Of a DNA stretch of 64,000 bases, positions 1 to 10,835 are shown in pieces. The stretch covers positions 372,001-436,000 of the forward strand of contig BDSL01000068.1 of NCBI GenBank assembly GCA_003116995.1. Direction: 5' to 3'. The translations under genes were made by a program, and so were the position numbers. This DNA comes from Yamagishiella unicocca. Taxonomy: Eukaryota > Chlorophyta > Chlorophyceae > Chlamydomonadales > Volvocaceae. The notes below the pieces were generated by a model. That model was not told the DNA's origin. It worked only from the letters and a program-made list of their open reading frames with translations, and ran no database searches. Each line of letters starts with the position of its first letter. Position 1 is the first letter of the stretch.

Positions 1-1323
1 TCGTGGTTTCAGATGCAGGAAGTGCAGATAAGGTGGAGCACATGGTTTTGTATAATAGGAGGTGTGTAGTAAGCCAGGAAGATCCTTGGCGAGATGTGTT
101 CCCAGGGTGTAGGCAACCAGGCACGCCATTTATGGTTCGTTGGTGTTTAAATGCAAGAAGCTGTCCGTGGTTTCGAGGATGCCTGATCCCCGGAATGGGC
201 AAATATGCGCTGCTGCTTTGAACAATGGGGCTATGGGTGGGGCCTCCATTTTTGCTGGCCGACAGTGCCGGACAGTGTGTAGTTCGTGTTGGCCGGACGC
301 ACGGGAGTGTTCCCAGATGATTGTCCGCAAACACCGAAACATGTTGTTGGCTGAAAACTCCAGGGGATGACCTGGACGTACAACAGAAGCCGGCCGCAGG
401 ACTCCGTGTTGGGGATGCACACACCGCCGGCTGCGGTGGTTGTCGGTTTGTACGACCTCATTGGGTTAGCGGTCGCCAGTATCTGTGTCCGCCTGGATCG
501 GCCACCAGGGAGTGCCAGCATGGTGTGGGAGGTGGCCTTCGGGGAGGACAATTCACCGTAGGATACCCTTATAATGAATCAAGGCACACGTAGCTTAGGC
601 GCGTTCCGGCACGGGCCGTACGGTACGAGCTGACACAAGCCGGCTGAAGAAGCAAATGCCAAGTCGGCGGCATACTAGGCGCACGACATGGCCAGCGGCA
701 TGTGCCTGGCCGAGCAATACGGGCTGAAGGGTTCATAGGGTTCCCACCCCCAACGCCTCATGGCGAGCCAACTGCCCAATGTGTACCAACCGAACCCACA
801 CTAGGGCACCCGTCGGCCACCAATCGGCCTCCGTGTTGGAGCAGAACTGTGGGGACGGAGGCGGATTGCACCCTTTGAAACCTCCGAAACCACTCGACAG
901 GCCACTAGCCGGGGGGGGGCCAGAAGCAGCTGCGACCACACCCTCCAAGTTGAACCTTCTGGCATTTTTTAACACCCTGCAGTTCAAAAACGTATCGGCA
1001 GTCTTCCTTCCTGCGTTGATAACGAGAGGACTAGATGGGGCAACGAACACTGCAACGCACTGCAACACATGCCTCCATCAATCACCACTCCGCGTGTTCC
1101 AGCAAAATGTACCCATGCAAATCGTACCGTTGTGTTGCAATAAATAGTGGACGCACACGGACGGTCCGGAACCAGCAAAGCCTGACCGTCCCCTCACCTG
1201 CCTACTTCCTCGCCTTATCGAACATTACTGGTACATAACATACACATTCTACATTCAGTACTACCGCACCCTCGTGGCCTCAGCCTCACAGGCATGCGGC
1301 CCCTCCTGGGCTTCTAATCATCC
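1..1323. other. No gene seen (left edge)
   Basis: I find no family-like reading frame, spliced model or RNA gene here. The short ORFs on both strands lack recognisable content. The right part is 3' flanking or 3' UTR sequence of the leftward FAD5-type gene that ends at 1455. Confidence 0.5.
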
Positions 1324-1450
1324 TCCCTCAAGCCACATCCTCACTCAAACCACATCCTCACTCAAGCCGCATCCTCACTCAAGCCGCATCCTCACTCAAA
1401 CCACATCCTCCCTCAAGCCACATCGTCCCTCAAGCCACATCGTCCCATCC
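1324..1450. repeat. 17-bp tandem repeat, about 7 copies
   Basis: Direct repeat with unit close to TCAAGCCACATCCTCAC and small variations. It lies immediately beyond the stop codon of the FAD5-type gene, so it is probably transcribed as 3' UTR. Confidence 0.8.
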
Positions 1451-1454
1451 TCGC

Positions 1455-4400
1455 TCAAGACACAGGCGCTTGGTCGAGGCGCTTGGCGGCTAACTGGCCA
1501 GGGGTAGGGCGCTTCACGTCCCACGCCAGCCCCACCAGCTCCAAGCCCCGGATGACGTAGTACGACATGTCGACCTGCAAGTGAAGTGAGGTGAGATGAC
1601 GTGCGGTTGGGACGGAAAAGTGGGGGGGAGCTGGATTCGAGGAACAAGCTGCGAGGGAGCCGGACTCGGCCTCACAGGCATCAGGTGGCGGCAAGGTCCA
1701 TGACGATTACCACCGCCGCCACAGCGAGTGTTTCGTCGTCGTCGCTACCGCATTTGTGCGTGTATGGGCCCAGTTGTGGGCTCAGGAGTGCTGGTCGGTG
1801 AGGGCGGCTGTGCCGCAGTGAGGGTCTGACATGGCATGCACGGCAGCATGCGGTCGGCACTCACCTCCCACCACTCCAGCCCGTGCGCCGCCGAGTATTC
1901 GAACGCGTGGTGGTTGTTGTGGTGCCTGATCGGGAAACGCAGGGGCCATGGGTGCCGTGCAGTCAAACGTTTGGTCGTAGGGAAACACGCCAGGGTTTGC
2001 GGGGTTCGTAAGCATACGTACTGTAGCAGCCTGGTTGCAGCCCAGCCCTACCTATCCCACGACTAAGCGCAAGGTAGCGATACTCACCCGTCTCCAAACA
2101 CCAGTAGCCCCACCAGCCAGTTGTTCCGGGAGTTGTCGTCTGACTTGTACCTGCACACAGAACGTTTTGGCAAAAGAACCATACTTGTCACGTGTCAAAG
2201 CCTACCTGCGACGAGGGCCTCGTCACACGCAACGCTGTGTTAACCAGGGTCGATGTGCAGTTTAGCAAGCGCACAGGGACGCAAAAAAAGGCGTGTTGAA
2301 TGGGATGCACCGCTTACGTCACATGCCGTACACATCCCTGCTGCAGGGGACTAGTGGTGGGTAGCTAGGGTGGGAAGAGGATGGGCAGGGCTTGCTCCAG
2401 GGAGGCAGCAGCAGGGCCTGCTCCAGGGAGGCAGCAGCAGGGCTTGCTCCAAGGAGGCAGCAGCAGCCGCAGGTGCAGTGTGCGGGAAAGGCTGCGCTAG
2501 GTTGGCATCACGCGCGCCCCTGGGGGTCACGAGTGGGATCATCTGTGGAATCATTACCACAGTAGGCCCCAGTTGGGGTCATGGTGCTCACCGCTGCTGA
2601 CCCCAGATGTGCACCGCGCTGTTGACCAGCCACGTCATGTGCCTGCCGGGGGGGTGACGGGCAGCGGGCGACGGGGAGCCATTTTCACGCGCGGCCCGGG
2701 CCTAAACACCGATGTAGACCCACCCCTGGGGCATCCGCGAGTCAAGTGGAACCACTTACATCGTGAACAAGACGCGGATGACGAAGCCCCAGATGAGGTA
2801 CGGCACCCCGCCCAGGGCGAACAAGAACGTCGCCTGGCCGATCTGGTGGTACATGTAGGTCGAGCGGAGCCAGCTGTAAAACTCCGGGGACTCCTTGTAG
2901 AACCAAGGGGGGGAGAGGCTGTCCTTCATGTTGCCGTTGGAGTCGCGCCTGCAGGCGTGCAAAGGCCAACCCAGGTGAACAGGGGCCAAGGGCGGCGGGT
3001 CGTGAGAGGGCGGGGAACACGGGCTGGGATGCAGGGGCTTTGCGAGTAGAAACCACGAGCCGCGCGAAGCCCAGGGAAACCACGGACTCGGAGGTCGGTA
3101 CCGGAGAGCGTGTATGCTGCGGTTGGTCCCTGCTCATGTGGCCAGGTTCCCCAGCCCCCGCCTCCATCCTCCGACCCACACCTCCGAGCTCCCCCAGCAC
3201 CCCTCGCCACCTTGTGCTGTTGAGGCTCTCGTCGAAGAGCCAGCCCATGTGGGAGTGCCACATGCCGTCGCGGGGGGAGTGCCGATCTGCGTCCGTGTCC
3301 GAGTGCAGATGGTGCCAGCGGTGCATCTTGCTCTGGGGGGCAGTCGCGAATGGGGTCGGTCAGGGAGGGAGGGAGGCGTCAGGCAGCGACAGGAGCCAAC
3401 GGTGCCAACGGTGCCAACGGTGCCAACGGCGCCAAGGAGAGGGCGAGTCAGGGTTGGAAGGACGGAGGCATCAGGAAGGCGAGCCACGAGAGGGAGCGGA
3501 CACAGCGAGGGCGTAATCGAATGTTCTGAGCTGTTTGATCCTGATGCGGCCAGGAGGCATACGGAGGTGGCTATGGTGCAGGAGGCGCCACTGCCGTGCA
3601 CTGGATGAGTCCGCTTTACGGCCACGTGGGTACGGTACCGGTAGTACAGGTCTCCGGTACGCACTACTGTACCGGCATCCTGGACCGAAGCTGTGCTGCT
3701 GGCTGGGGCTGCTGCGGGCCCGGTGCCGCTCCGGAGCTACAGCCATCGGCCCGGGTCCCGCAGCCCACTCACCCACCCCATGGGTTCACTGGCCCCGGGT
3801 CCCCCAGCCCACTCACCCACTCGACTGGGTCCCCTTCGAACGCGAGCGCGCCGCAGTATGCGAAGAAGTACTCGAGCGGCTTGGCGCAGCGAAAGGACTT
3901 GTGGCTCAGCTGGCGGTGGTAGCTGATGCTGATGCCGAACATGCCCGTCAGGACGTAGCTGCAGGAGGGTCACGGGCGCGGGAACAGCAGGCAGAGGCAG
4001 GCGGCGCTGGGAGGCGGGACTCAGCAGTGCCTGGCTGGGGCAGGCGTGGAGAGCAGTGGGTGTGTACAGGGCTGAGAGCTAGGGAGCAGTGCCTGGCTGG
4101 GATAGGCGGGAAAAGCAGTGGGTGTATAAAACGCGCCACACGCACCCATCGCGCCAGCTGCAACACACGGCGCACCCACTCACCCCGCCAGGCACACCTC
4201 CAGCGCGTCCCAGCTGAACGTCAGTGGGCCGCCTATCAACGCCACGAGGTGCATGGCGGAGAAGAAGGCCAGGTATCCCACCTGTTCCGACAGCGCACAG
4301 GGCGGTTGTCCGTGTGGGTTCATCAAGTGGCACCAAAACATACACGTGGCAAGCCTGGCTCACGTCTGTATCGGTGTAGGTTCGGTTGAAGAAGTAGGGC

Positions 4401-4855
4401 CTCAGCTTCTGCACGGAGAGCTCGCTGAGCCAGGGCTGGTACCTAGCGTAAGGTGAGCTCGTCAGCGTCTCCGGATCCAAATCCTCTGGCTTTGCCAGCT
4501 TTAGGCCCAGAAGCGACGTGAAGGCCTGGGTCGAAAGAAATTGAAGGCAGAGCGGCGGTGCGCGCAAGTGAATCCGCGTTGCGGTTGGGCGGTCATCGGC
4601 TTGCAGGATACGCACCTTCGCGAAAGCCTGCCTGCTACCTCCCGATTTGCTGACACGCTCGACGACAATAGAATCGTTATCGTTCACCGCGACTTCCGCC
4701 TGCTTCGGCCGTGAGCGTGCAAGCATGATTCGGGAGGAGCGGGTTCCCGATGGAAACGTCGCATTCTTTGGACATTTATCGGCAATAAGGACTGGCGCTG
4801 TCCTCACGTCCGCAGACCTCCAGGTGGGTCTGGCTTGCAACTGGCTGCCTAGCAT
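1455..4855 (-). CDS. FAD5: FAD5-type delta-9 acyl-lipid desaturase (plastid)
   Basis: Membrane di-iron fatty acid desaturase that would introduce a cis double bond into a saturated acyl chain. By family this is delta-9 acyl-CoA or palmitoyl/stearoyl-lipid desaturation, with FAD5 acting on plastid galactolipid. Exons (minus): 4855-4616, 4525-4364, 4281-4184, 3958-3817, 3332-3211, 2948-2760, 2642-2592, 2150-2088, 1925-1865, 1574-1455, giving 415 aa in frame. The three histidine boxes are intact: HRQLSH (181-186), HRWHH (218-222) and HHNNHH (357-362), separated by hydrophobic segments. The C-terminus carries the family motif GLELVGLAWDVK. The first 80 residues are basic and Ser/Ala-rich, as in a plastid transit peptide. 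The third box has HHNNHH where the family usually shows WHNNHH. Intron 1 (90 nt) is stop-free and divisible by three, so a retained form would add 30 residues. Substrate (acyl-CoA or lipid-bound) cannot be settled from sequence. Confidence 0.92.
2389..2466. repeat. 26-bp tandem repeat, 3 copies
   Basis: Unit contains CTCCAGGGAGGCAGCAGCAG. It lies in the seventh intron (2591-2151) of the desaturase gene. Confidence 0.8.
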
Positions 4856-5431
4856 GGTATCTGCACTTTGCTAAGATAAACGCGTTGGGGGCCCTTCTTA
4901 GCGAGGGATGGTAGCCTAAGAAGCAAAGTGTGTAATGCTTATAGAGCACTCGCACAGTGTACAAACGCCTGCCCGTGAATAAATAAGGCCTAGCTACTCC
5001 AACCGAAACTGCTCAAAATATAGTTACATGCTCAATTTCAGGGGGCCTTAAGCATAACCCTGTCCAAACGCCAACCTTATCTTTACGCAATGCAAATGTC
5101 ACGGCATGCAGTGAACGCGGCCACCGGATTCACTCGGCTCCACTCGCGACGGGCCGGGGATGGACGCTATTGCCTTCATGATCTGCCAGCTGAAACGGGA
5201 GGCAGACTTCCCTGAGCGGCACGAGCGGAGCCCCAGCAGGCTCCCTTCATGCTTGGGGACTTCGTACGCTTTTGGTTGCTCCCCAGGATACCCCTGGACC
5301 TGCCTGGACACAGGAGACATAGACACTAGCTACAGCTAGCTACGCCAGCTGAAGGACACTGACTGGTTCGCAGCTGTAACTGAGGCAAAGCATCCTCCAC
5401 CTTGCGCAGGACACGAACTTCGACACGAAGG
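4856..5431. other. Intergenic, upstream of FAD5-type gene
   Basis: No coding signal. It must contain the promoter and 5' UTR of the leftward desaturase gene and the end of the RPC6 transcript. I see no convincing TATA box. Confidence 0.5.
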
Positions 5432-5436
5432 CTTAC
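5432..5436 (-). terminator. Candidate TGTAA poly(A) signal of RPC6
   Basis: TTACA on the plus strand reads TGTAA on the minus strand, about 310 nt past the RPC6 stop. TGTAA is the usual chlamydomonad poly(A) signal, and this spacing fits a normal 3' UTR. Confidence 0.5.
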
Positions 5437-5745
5437 AAAACAATAAGTTGTGACGGACAATGTAGCCAGGCTTCAGCCCGAGTGTCGCAGGAGCCGTAAG
5501 ACGTGCGCTCATCCGCTGCTTGCTCCTCCTCAACCCATTAACGTCATTCATTTCCCCATCCCGCTGAAATGAAGATGATCCCAGCCCGCCATCTCAGGAT
5601 CAGGAATCCCGAGGATGCCGTACTGCCCGGCCGCACCGCCAACTCGCACGCCCCGTGTTTCTGCTCGGGGCCTGTGGCGGTAGCGCTGTCCTGGTTACGG
5701 TTGGCCTTTGCTGCGGTTGTTATTGTCGTTGCTGCTGCTGTCGCC

Positions 5746-8700
5746 TCAGAACTCGAGCCACTTCTCGTAGTAGACGCAAGTCTGCGATGCAGGGCACCAC
5801 AAGGTTAGCTCCCGCTACGCGGTGTGCCGTGTGCAACTACTACGATGCCCCACACGGTCTACATCTCTAGACCCATCCACGCGTGCCGTACCAGCCCAAC
5901 AGACACTCACAACCCACAACACATAGCGAACAGAAACGCTTGGTGCCTACCTGAGCCGGTGCCCCGCCGCCCCCACCCCTGCACACAACTATGCGCCCAC
6001 AACTACGTGCCCTCAGCCAATGCGCCAGCGATTACACCCATGTATTGTGACCAGTCTTTCTGCCCCCCCACCCCCGCACACCCCACTCCCACCTGCGGCG
6101 AGATGAGTCCGCCGTCCCGGCACTCCCAACTCCCAACTCCCAACTCCCACCTGCGGCGAGATGAGTCCGCCGTCTCGGCACTCCCCCACCACGGGGCACA
6201 CCCCGCACGGGACGTCCGTGAGTGCTGTGACGTCCGGCACCCCCAGCACCGCGGGCCGGTAGTGGTCCTCATTGTCGTCCTCCCCCTCCGGCTCCACCTC
6301 GTCCACCCGGCCGTCGTACACCAGCGTCATCACGATGGTCTGGATGTCCTCGATCCGCAGCTCCACCTGACGCGCGGCGTGAGGCGGGCGCAGGGGCGAG
6401 GACCAGGGGCTGAGAGGAGACCCGTGGGTCGGCCGACGCTCATCGGGAACGAAAGCGGCGAAAGACGAAAAGGTGAATGCATCTTCACCGGGGGGGGACC
6501 ACGGCCCCCTCTGACGCACCGCGTGGGTGGGAAACGGAGGCCCTGGCTCCGACACATACACATACACATACAGCACGCCCGCCACTGCCACCGACACCGA
6601 CACCGACACCGACACCCCGGCCTCGCATCGCCGCGTGCCCGACCCCTACCGCAGCCTGACGTGTAGCTCCTCGCCCCCTTACCAGTACGGCCACTTCCCC
6701 GGGCCGGTGGGACTGCGGGCTTCCTTTCCTCCCACCTACCTACCTTTGAGAACCCCTTGGCGCGGATGAAGGCCGCGATGGCTCCCAATGACGCGTCTCC
6801 CTGCCGCTTGATGAACGAGAAGCAAGCGTTTTGGAGCACGCTGATGAACTCGGAGTCGAACTGGTTCTCGGTGTACCTGAGGAGGAAGGGGAGAGGGAGG
6901 GGGAAGAGGGAGGGGGGGTGGGAGGGGTGGGAGGGGGGGAGGGCATAAAAACCGGTTAGAGGGAGGGGGTTTGGGAGGAGGAGAGGGAGGAGGAGAGGGA
7001 GGAGGAGAGGGAGGAGGAGAGGGAGGAGGAGAGGGAGGAGGAGAGAGGGGAGGAGAGGGAGAGGAGAGGGTTGCAACGCCCGTGACAGATGGGCACACAG
7101 CGGGTAGGCCGCTGACGTCCACATGGCTGCTGACTGCGAAGGTTACTGCCTCTGAAGTAGCGGCGGGGGCAGCACCCGTTGCAGCACCGGTTGTTACAGT
7201 TTGTGGCAGTTGTGGCTGTCGTTGATTGGCGTACAAATTCACCCCCCCGGTCCTGGGGCGTCGCCTACAGCGCCCCCACAGCTGCTGCACCCGTGCAAGC
7301 CACCCCCCTGGCCCCCGGATCCTAACCCACCACCCCCAGGCCCCCTCCCCCCGGGTCCCACCAGGCGCCCCCCGTGAGCTCCCTGCTTGGTTCCAGCTCC
7401 GCCAGCATGTACACCTGGGGCGGGGTGGGATGAGGAGGAAACCCCACAAGCGGACCAACGAACAATAACGTCCACAGGCGGACCAACGAACAATAACGTC
7501 CACAGGCGGACCAACGAACAATAACGTCCACAGGAGGACCAACGAACAATTAACGTCCACAGGAGGACCAACGAACAATAACGCCCACAGGAGGAGGACC
7601 AACGAACAATTAACGTCCACAGGGGGACCAACGATTGCTAACAGGTAATCACAGATAACAGCAGGAGACAGGTATCGACCGGTGCAGTGGCCGGTAGAAG
7701 GTAGCGGAAGCGGGATTAAAAGCTGCGGCAGGAGGCAGTTGTTGAGGGAACCAAAAGCGCCCGGCCCGGGTCCCCGACCCGGCCGTATTGCTATTCCCTC
7801 TTTTTCAGGGTTTATGATTGCTGGTCGCTCCCCAACAGCAGTGTTGCCGGAAGGCGGGCCGAAGGCTCTCCTCGCCGAGTATGTGTCGCAAGGTAAACCG
7901 CCGCCAAGGCTACGGGTCCCTTAAGGTGATCCCCCACCGCCACGAACACCCACGTCGGTACGGCTGCCGAAGCTCACCAAGCTGCACACCGCCTCCCCGC
8001 GCCCCACCCCGCCCTCCCTCCGCGCACCTTTCTCGACGGGTTGTTGACGTTCTTGACGCTCTTAACCAGCCGCCGCCCTTCAAGCACCTGGGGCAGCAGG
8101 GGGGCCGGGTGTTCGTAAAAACCGGGGCCGGGGGGGGGGCGCAGGACGGGCAAGGGGCAGAAGCAAGTGGTCAGTGTGGGGCTCCTGGCCCAAGCTCCCG
8201 CTGCCGCCACCGCCGCCACAGCAGCAGCAAGCGGGGAGGAGGAAAGCTACGCGGCGATAGCGCCGGTGCAGGGGGCGGTGCGAGGCCGGGCGGGAGCGAG
8301 CAGTCCGTTAGCAGTTGCACAGCGCTCAGCACCCGCTCCCTGCCCCCGCGGTTCCGTCACCCCTCCAACCCACGCCTCCCTTGCCTTGAGGATCTTGGTG
8401 ATCTGCGGCTGCGCCAGGTTAGTCCGCATGCGCATGTCCTTGGTCCACACGCCTGCATGCACCCACGCAAAAACGGACAGCATCCGCGGCATATGCCTTC
8501 GCGCTGGTCGTGTAAGCTTGGCACACATACAGCCATCACCAATGACACGCGGCTGGTGCCGTACAGCTGGTGGTGCAGCAGCAAACGGGACGCACTCACC
8601 ACCTGGTCATAAGGCAACACCCTTGCCATGCCTTGCGTGTTGTCGTACTCTCACAGCCGGCAGTCCCCGCAGCCCCCGCAACCCGCTAGGACATATATAT

Positions 8701-10263
8701 ACATTTTATTGAAAATATACATGAACACATAAGAACATATGAGAATGTATAAGGACACGGCTTCCTAGTCCACTGGCTTTCCTCTCCCCCCACTCACCCG
8801 TGTTCCCTGCCGCCTTGATGCACTGGTACAGCAGCAGCTCCTCCGTCGATAACCCCTTGAACCTGGACAGGCAACCCGTAAGGTTTTGGGGCGCGTGTTA
8901 CCCAACCTGGGTCAGCTGGGATGGTGCCGGTCCTCGGTACTTCCCGCGACTGTCATCGGACGGACGCTGAGGTAGTCAGGCGGGCAACGTAAGCGGCGGA
9001 GACCCCTCCCCTCTCCTCCGCTTGCCCCTTCCCCACCCGCACGCGCGCACATCGCTCCAGGGACCCCCCTCCGAAACCCGTTTCGACCTCCTCGCGCGCG
9101 CCCCCCCATCGTGCCCTGCTCACTTGGCCGCCTCCTCCGCTGCGACCTCTTTGTACACGATCTTGTTGTTGCTTGTTCGTAGCAGCTGAGCGCGCGCAGC
9201 GTGGGGGAGGGACGGGGGATGGGGAGGAGGCCTTTGGAGCGGGGAGTGCACAGGACATCAGCGGGCCCGGCCACCGGGCGGGTTGGAGGAAGACCCGTGG
9301 ATGCCCGAAAAAACCGTTTAGAACAGACCACCGGGAGGGTGGGGCCGGGCTGTCACCCGCCGCTGCCCGGCATACCCTCCACATCAAATGAGCCACTGCC
9401 CGGGGAGCTGCGGTGTTGGAGTGCGAGCATACCTCCCACCATGTTCGAGGTAGTCGGTGAACCTCGAACCCCTGCGCCCGTATGTGGTTCAACAATGATG
9501 TATCATCGTTGTCCCCCTGCGCCCGTACGTGGTTTCGCCCACGGTCACCACCCTTTCTCCGCCTGCAAGGGCACGCTTGTCACTGCCTGCCCCCTGCCCT
9601 CACCCCCCACGCATCGCCTCGAACTATGAGCCAGCTACACTTCCCATGTCGTATAGTCGGGTCTTTTTGCCACCCTCACTCTGAACCCGCCCCAGCTGAA
9701 GCGCCACCCTCCCTTGACCCCTCCTCCCCCTTCCCCTCCCCCTCTCCCCCTCCCCCTCCCCAGGGCCCAGCTCCCGGTGGTCCACCTGCAGCCGGTTGGA
9801 TGCCAGCAGCTGGTTGATCGCATGGACCCGCTCCTCCAGCCCCATGTGCGGCAGGGCAGTCTCCAGGGCGTCATCGGTCATGCCCTGAAGTGGGGCAGCG
9901 CGAGCTTGTGTATTTGATAAAATATTAACAAGAATGCGAAAGGGTGGGTTTGTGAGTGTCTGCGTGTGGCGGTGGCGGTGGCGGTGGCAGTGGAGATGGG
10001 GGGACAGTCGCTCTGTGGCGCAGTCCTACGGACCCTCGGCACAGGTCGCGAGAAGGTGTATGCCCGACCCAGGCGGTATTGCTCCTCCCCACTCCGGCCT
10101 TGTTCCGCCTTTCCCCCCTTACTTCTCCTCCATCCGCCCAACCTGCACGGCGGCCCCAAACCCCTCAGCACGCCCCTGGTTGCTGCCCGCTGACCTGCGG
10201 ATGCTGCCGCAGCAGCTTCAGAAGCTCCTCCTCCAGGGCCTTCTCCGCCTTGGCGCCAGCCAT
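5746..10263 (-). CDS. RPC6: DNA-directed RNA polymerase III subunit RPC6 (RPC34/POLR3F)
   Basis: Subunit of the Pol III RPC3-RPC6-RPC7 subcomplex, which contacts TFIIIB and helps open promoters of tRNA and 5S genes. Exons (minus): 10263-10195, 9884-9786, 9185-9124, 8862-8798, 8452-8385, 8087-8028, 7414-7362, 6876-6744, 6366-6151, 5781-5746, giving 286 aa against about 316 in human and yeast. Hallmarks in order: winged-helix 1 with LPHMGLEERVHAINQLL (about 33-49), winged-helix 2 with GVWTKDMRMRTNL, then VKSVKNVNNPSRK, AELEPSRELTGGAWY, ENQFDSEFISVL, and a terminal CVYYEKWLEF that matches the family's invariant end. Intron 5 uses a GC donor (AAG|GCAAGG at 8384). The 3' end of exon 9 and its donor are duplicated inside intron 9. 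Start codon chosen as the first ATG giving a continuous helix into WH1. Divergent from HAS1. Confidence 0.95.
6092..6160. repeat. Tandem duplication of an exon-intron junction
   Basis: The last bases of RPC6 exon 9 plus its donor (ending CTCGCCGCAG|GTGGGAG on the minus strand, donor at 6150) recur about 60 bp further into the intron. This leaves a second intact-looking donor near 6091. Confidence 0.75.
7445..7631. repeat. 28-bp tandem repeat, about 6-7 copies
   Basis: Unit contains GGACCAACGAACAATAACG. It lies in RPC6 intron 6 (8027-7415). Single-base and 3-base indels separate the units. Confidence 0.85.
9281..9329 (+). repeat. Dispersed intron element, copy 1
   Basis: Core GAGGAAGACCCGTGGATGC ... 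ACCGTTTAGAACAGACC. It lies in RPC6 intron 2 (9785-9186). In gene sense it is the CTAAACGG...GGGTCTTCC orientation, about 100 nt before the acceptor. Confidence 0.7.
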
Positions 10264-10835
10264 GATGCTGCCGCTGCGGACCCTCCACCCAACACTCCAG
10301 GATGTGGTGTTTCTAGCAAGCCGCTGTTATCTCAGCAGCCCAGCTGCGGCGGCCTCTGCGCACGTCGCCGCAGTGAGAATCCACTCTTTGCTAGCCCGGG
10401 CCGGATTGCATCCCTGTAACACTATCGCATCTTGTTCAGATTAAATATACTTAATCAGCGATCGGTACTCCTCTTTTGCCTTTGTGCTTTGCCGATGGTT
10501 GGGGCGGCGGGAGCGCAACGTGTGAGCTTCAGCATGCGCTTCTTGCATACATAAATCGATAATATGGATACATTCGTGTTTGCGCTATGTTCATCGGCTA
10601 TTCTGCGGCGGCTTCAAGCATTTAGTACGACGTCGTTGGGGCCCAACGTAGACGGACTACTCTTCCAGATGCCCCAAAGCATCTGTTAATCGCGTTGATT
10701 TATTGCCTTGAACGGAGGTCTTTACATATATCAAGACCCCGGCCTGCGAAGTGGCACATCCTCGACCGGGAGTCCGGGACACGAAAGCGACGAAAGGTTC
10801 TCCACCACTGTTACATAACTAGAAAACACTTAGAT
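10264..10835. promoter_or_regulatory. Divergent intergenic region RPC6 / HAS1
   Basis: The 572 bp separating the RPC6 start codon (minus) from the HAS1 start codon (plus) must hold both promoters and 5' UTRs. Two AT-rich patches stand out: TTAAATATAC near 10441, on the RPC6 side, and ACATATATC near 10724, on the HAS1 side. No ORF of note. Confidence 0.6.

Noticed and set aside
7445..7631. CRISPR-like array
   Set aside because: Contiguous 28-bp direct repeats without unique spacers, inside a spliced eukaryotic intron. The same applies to the other arrays.
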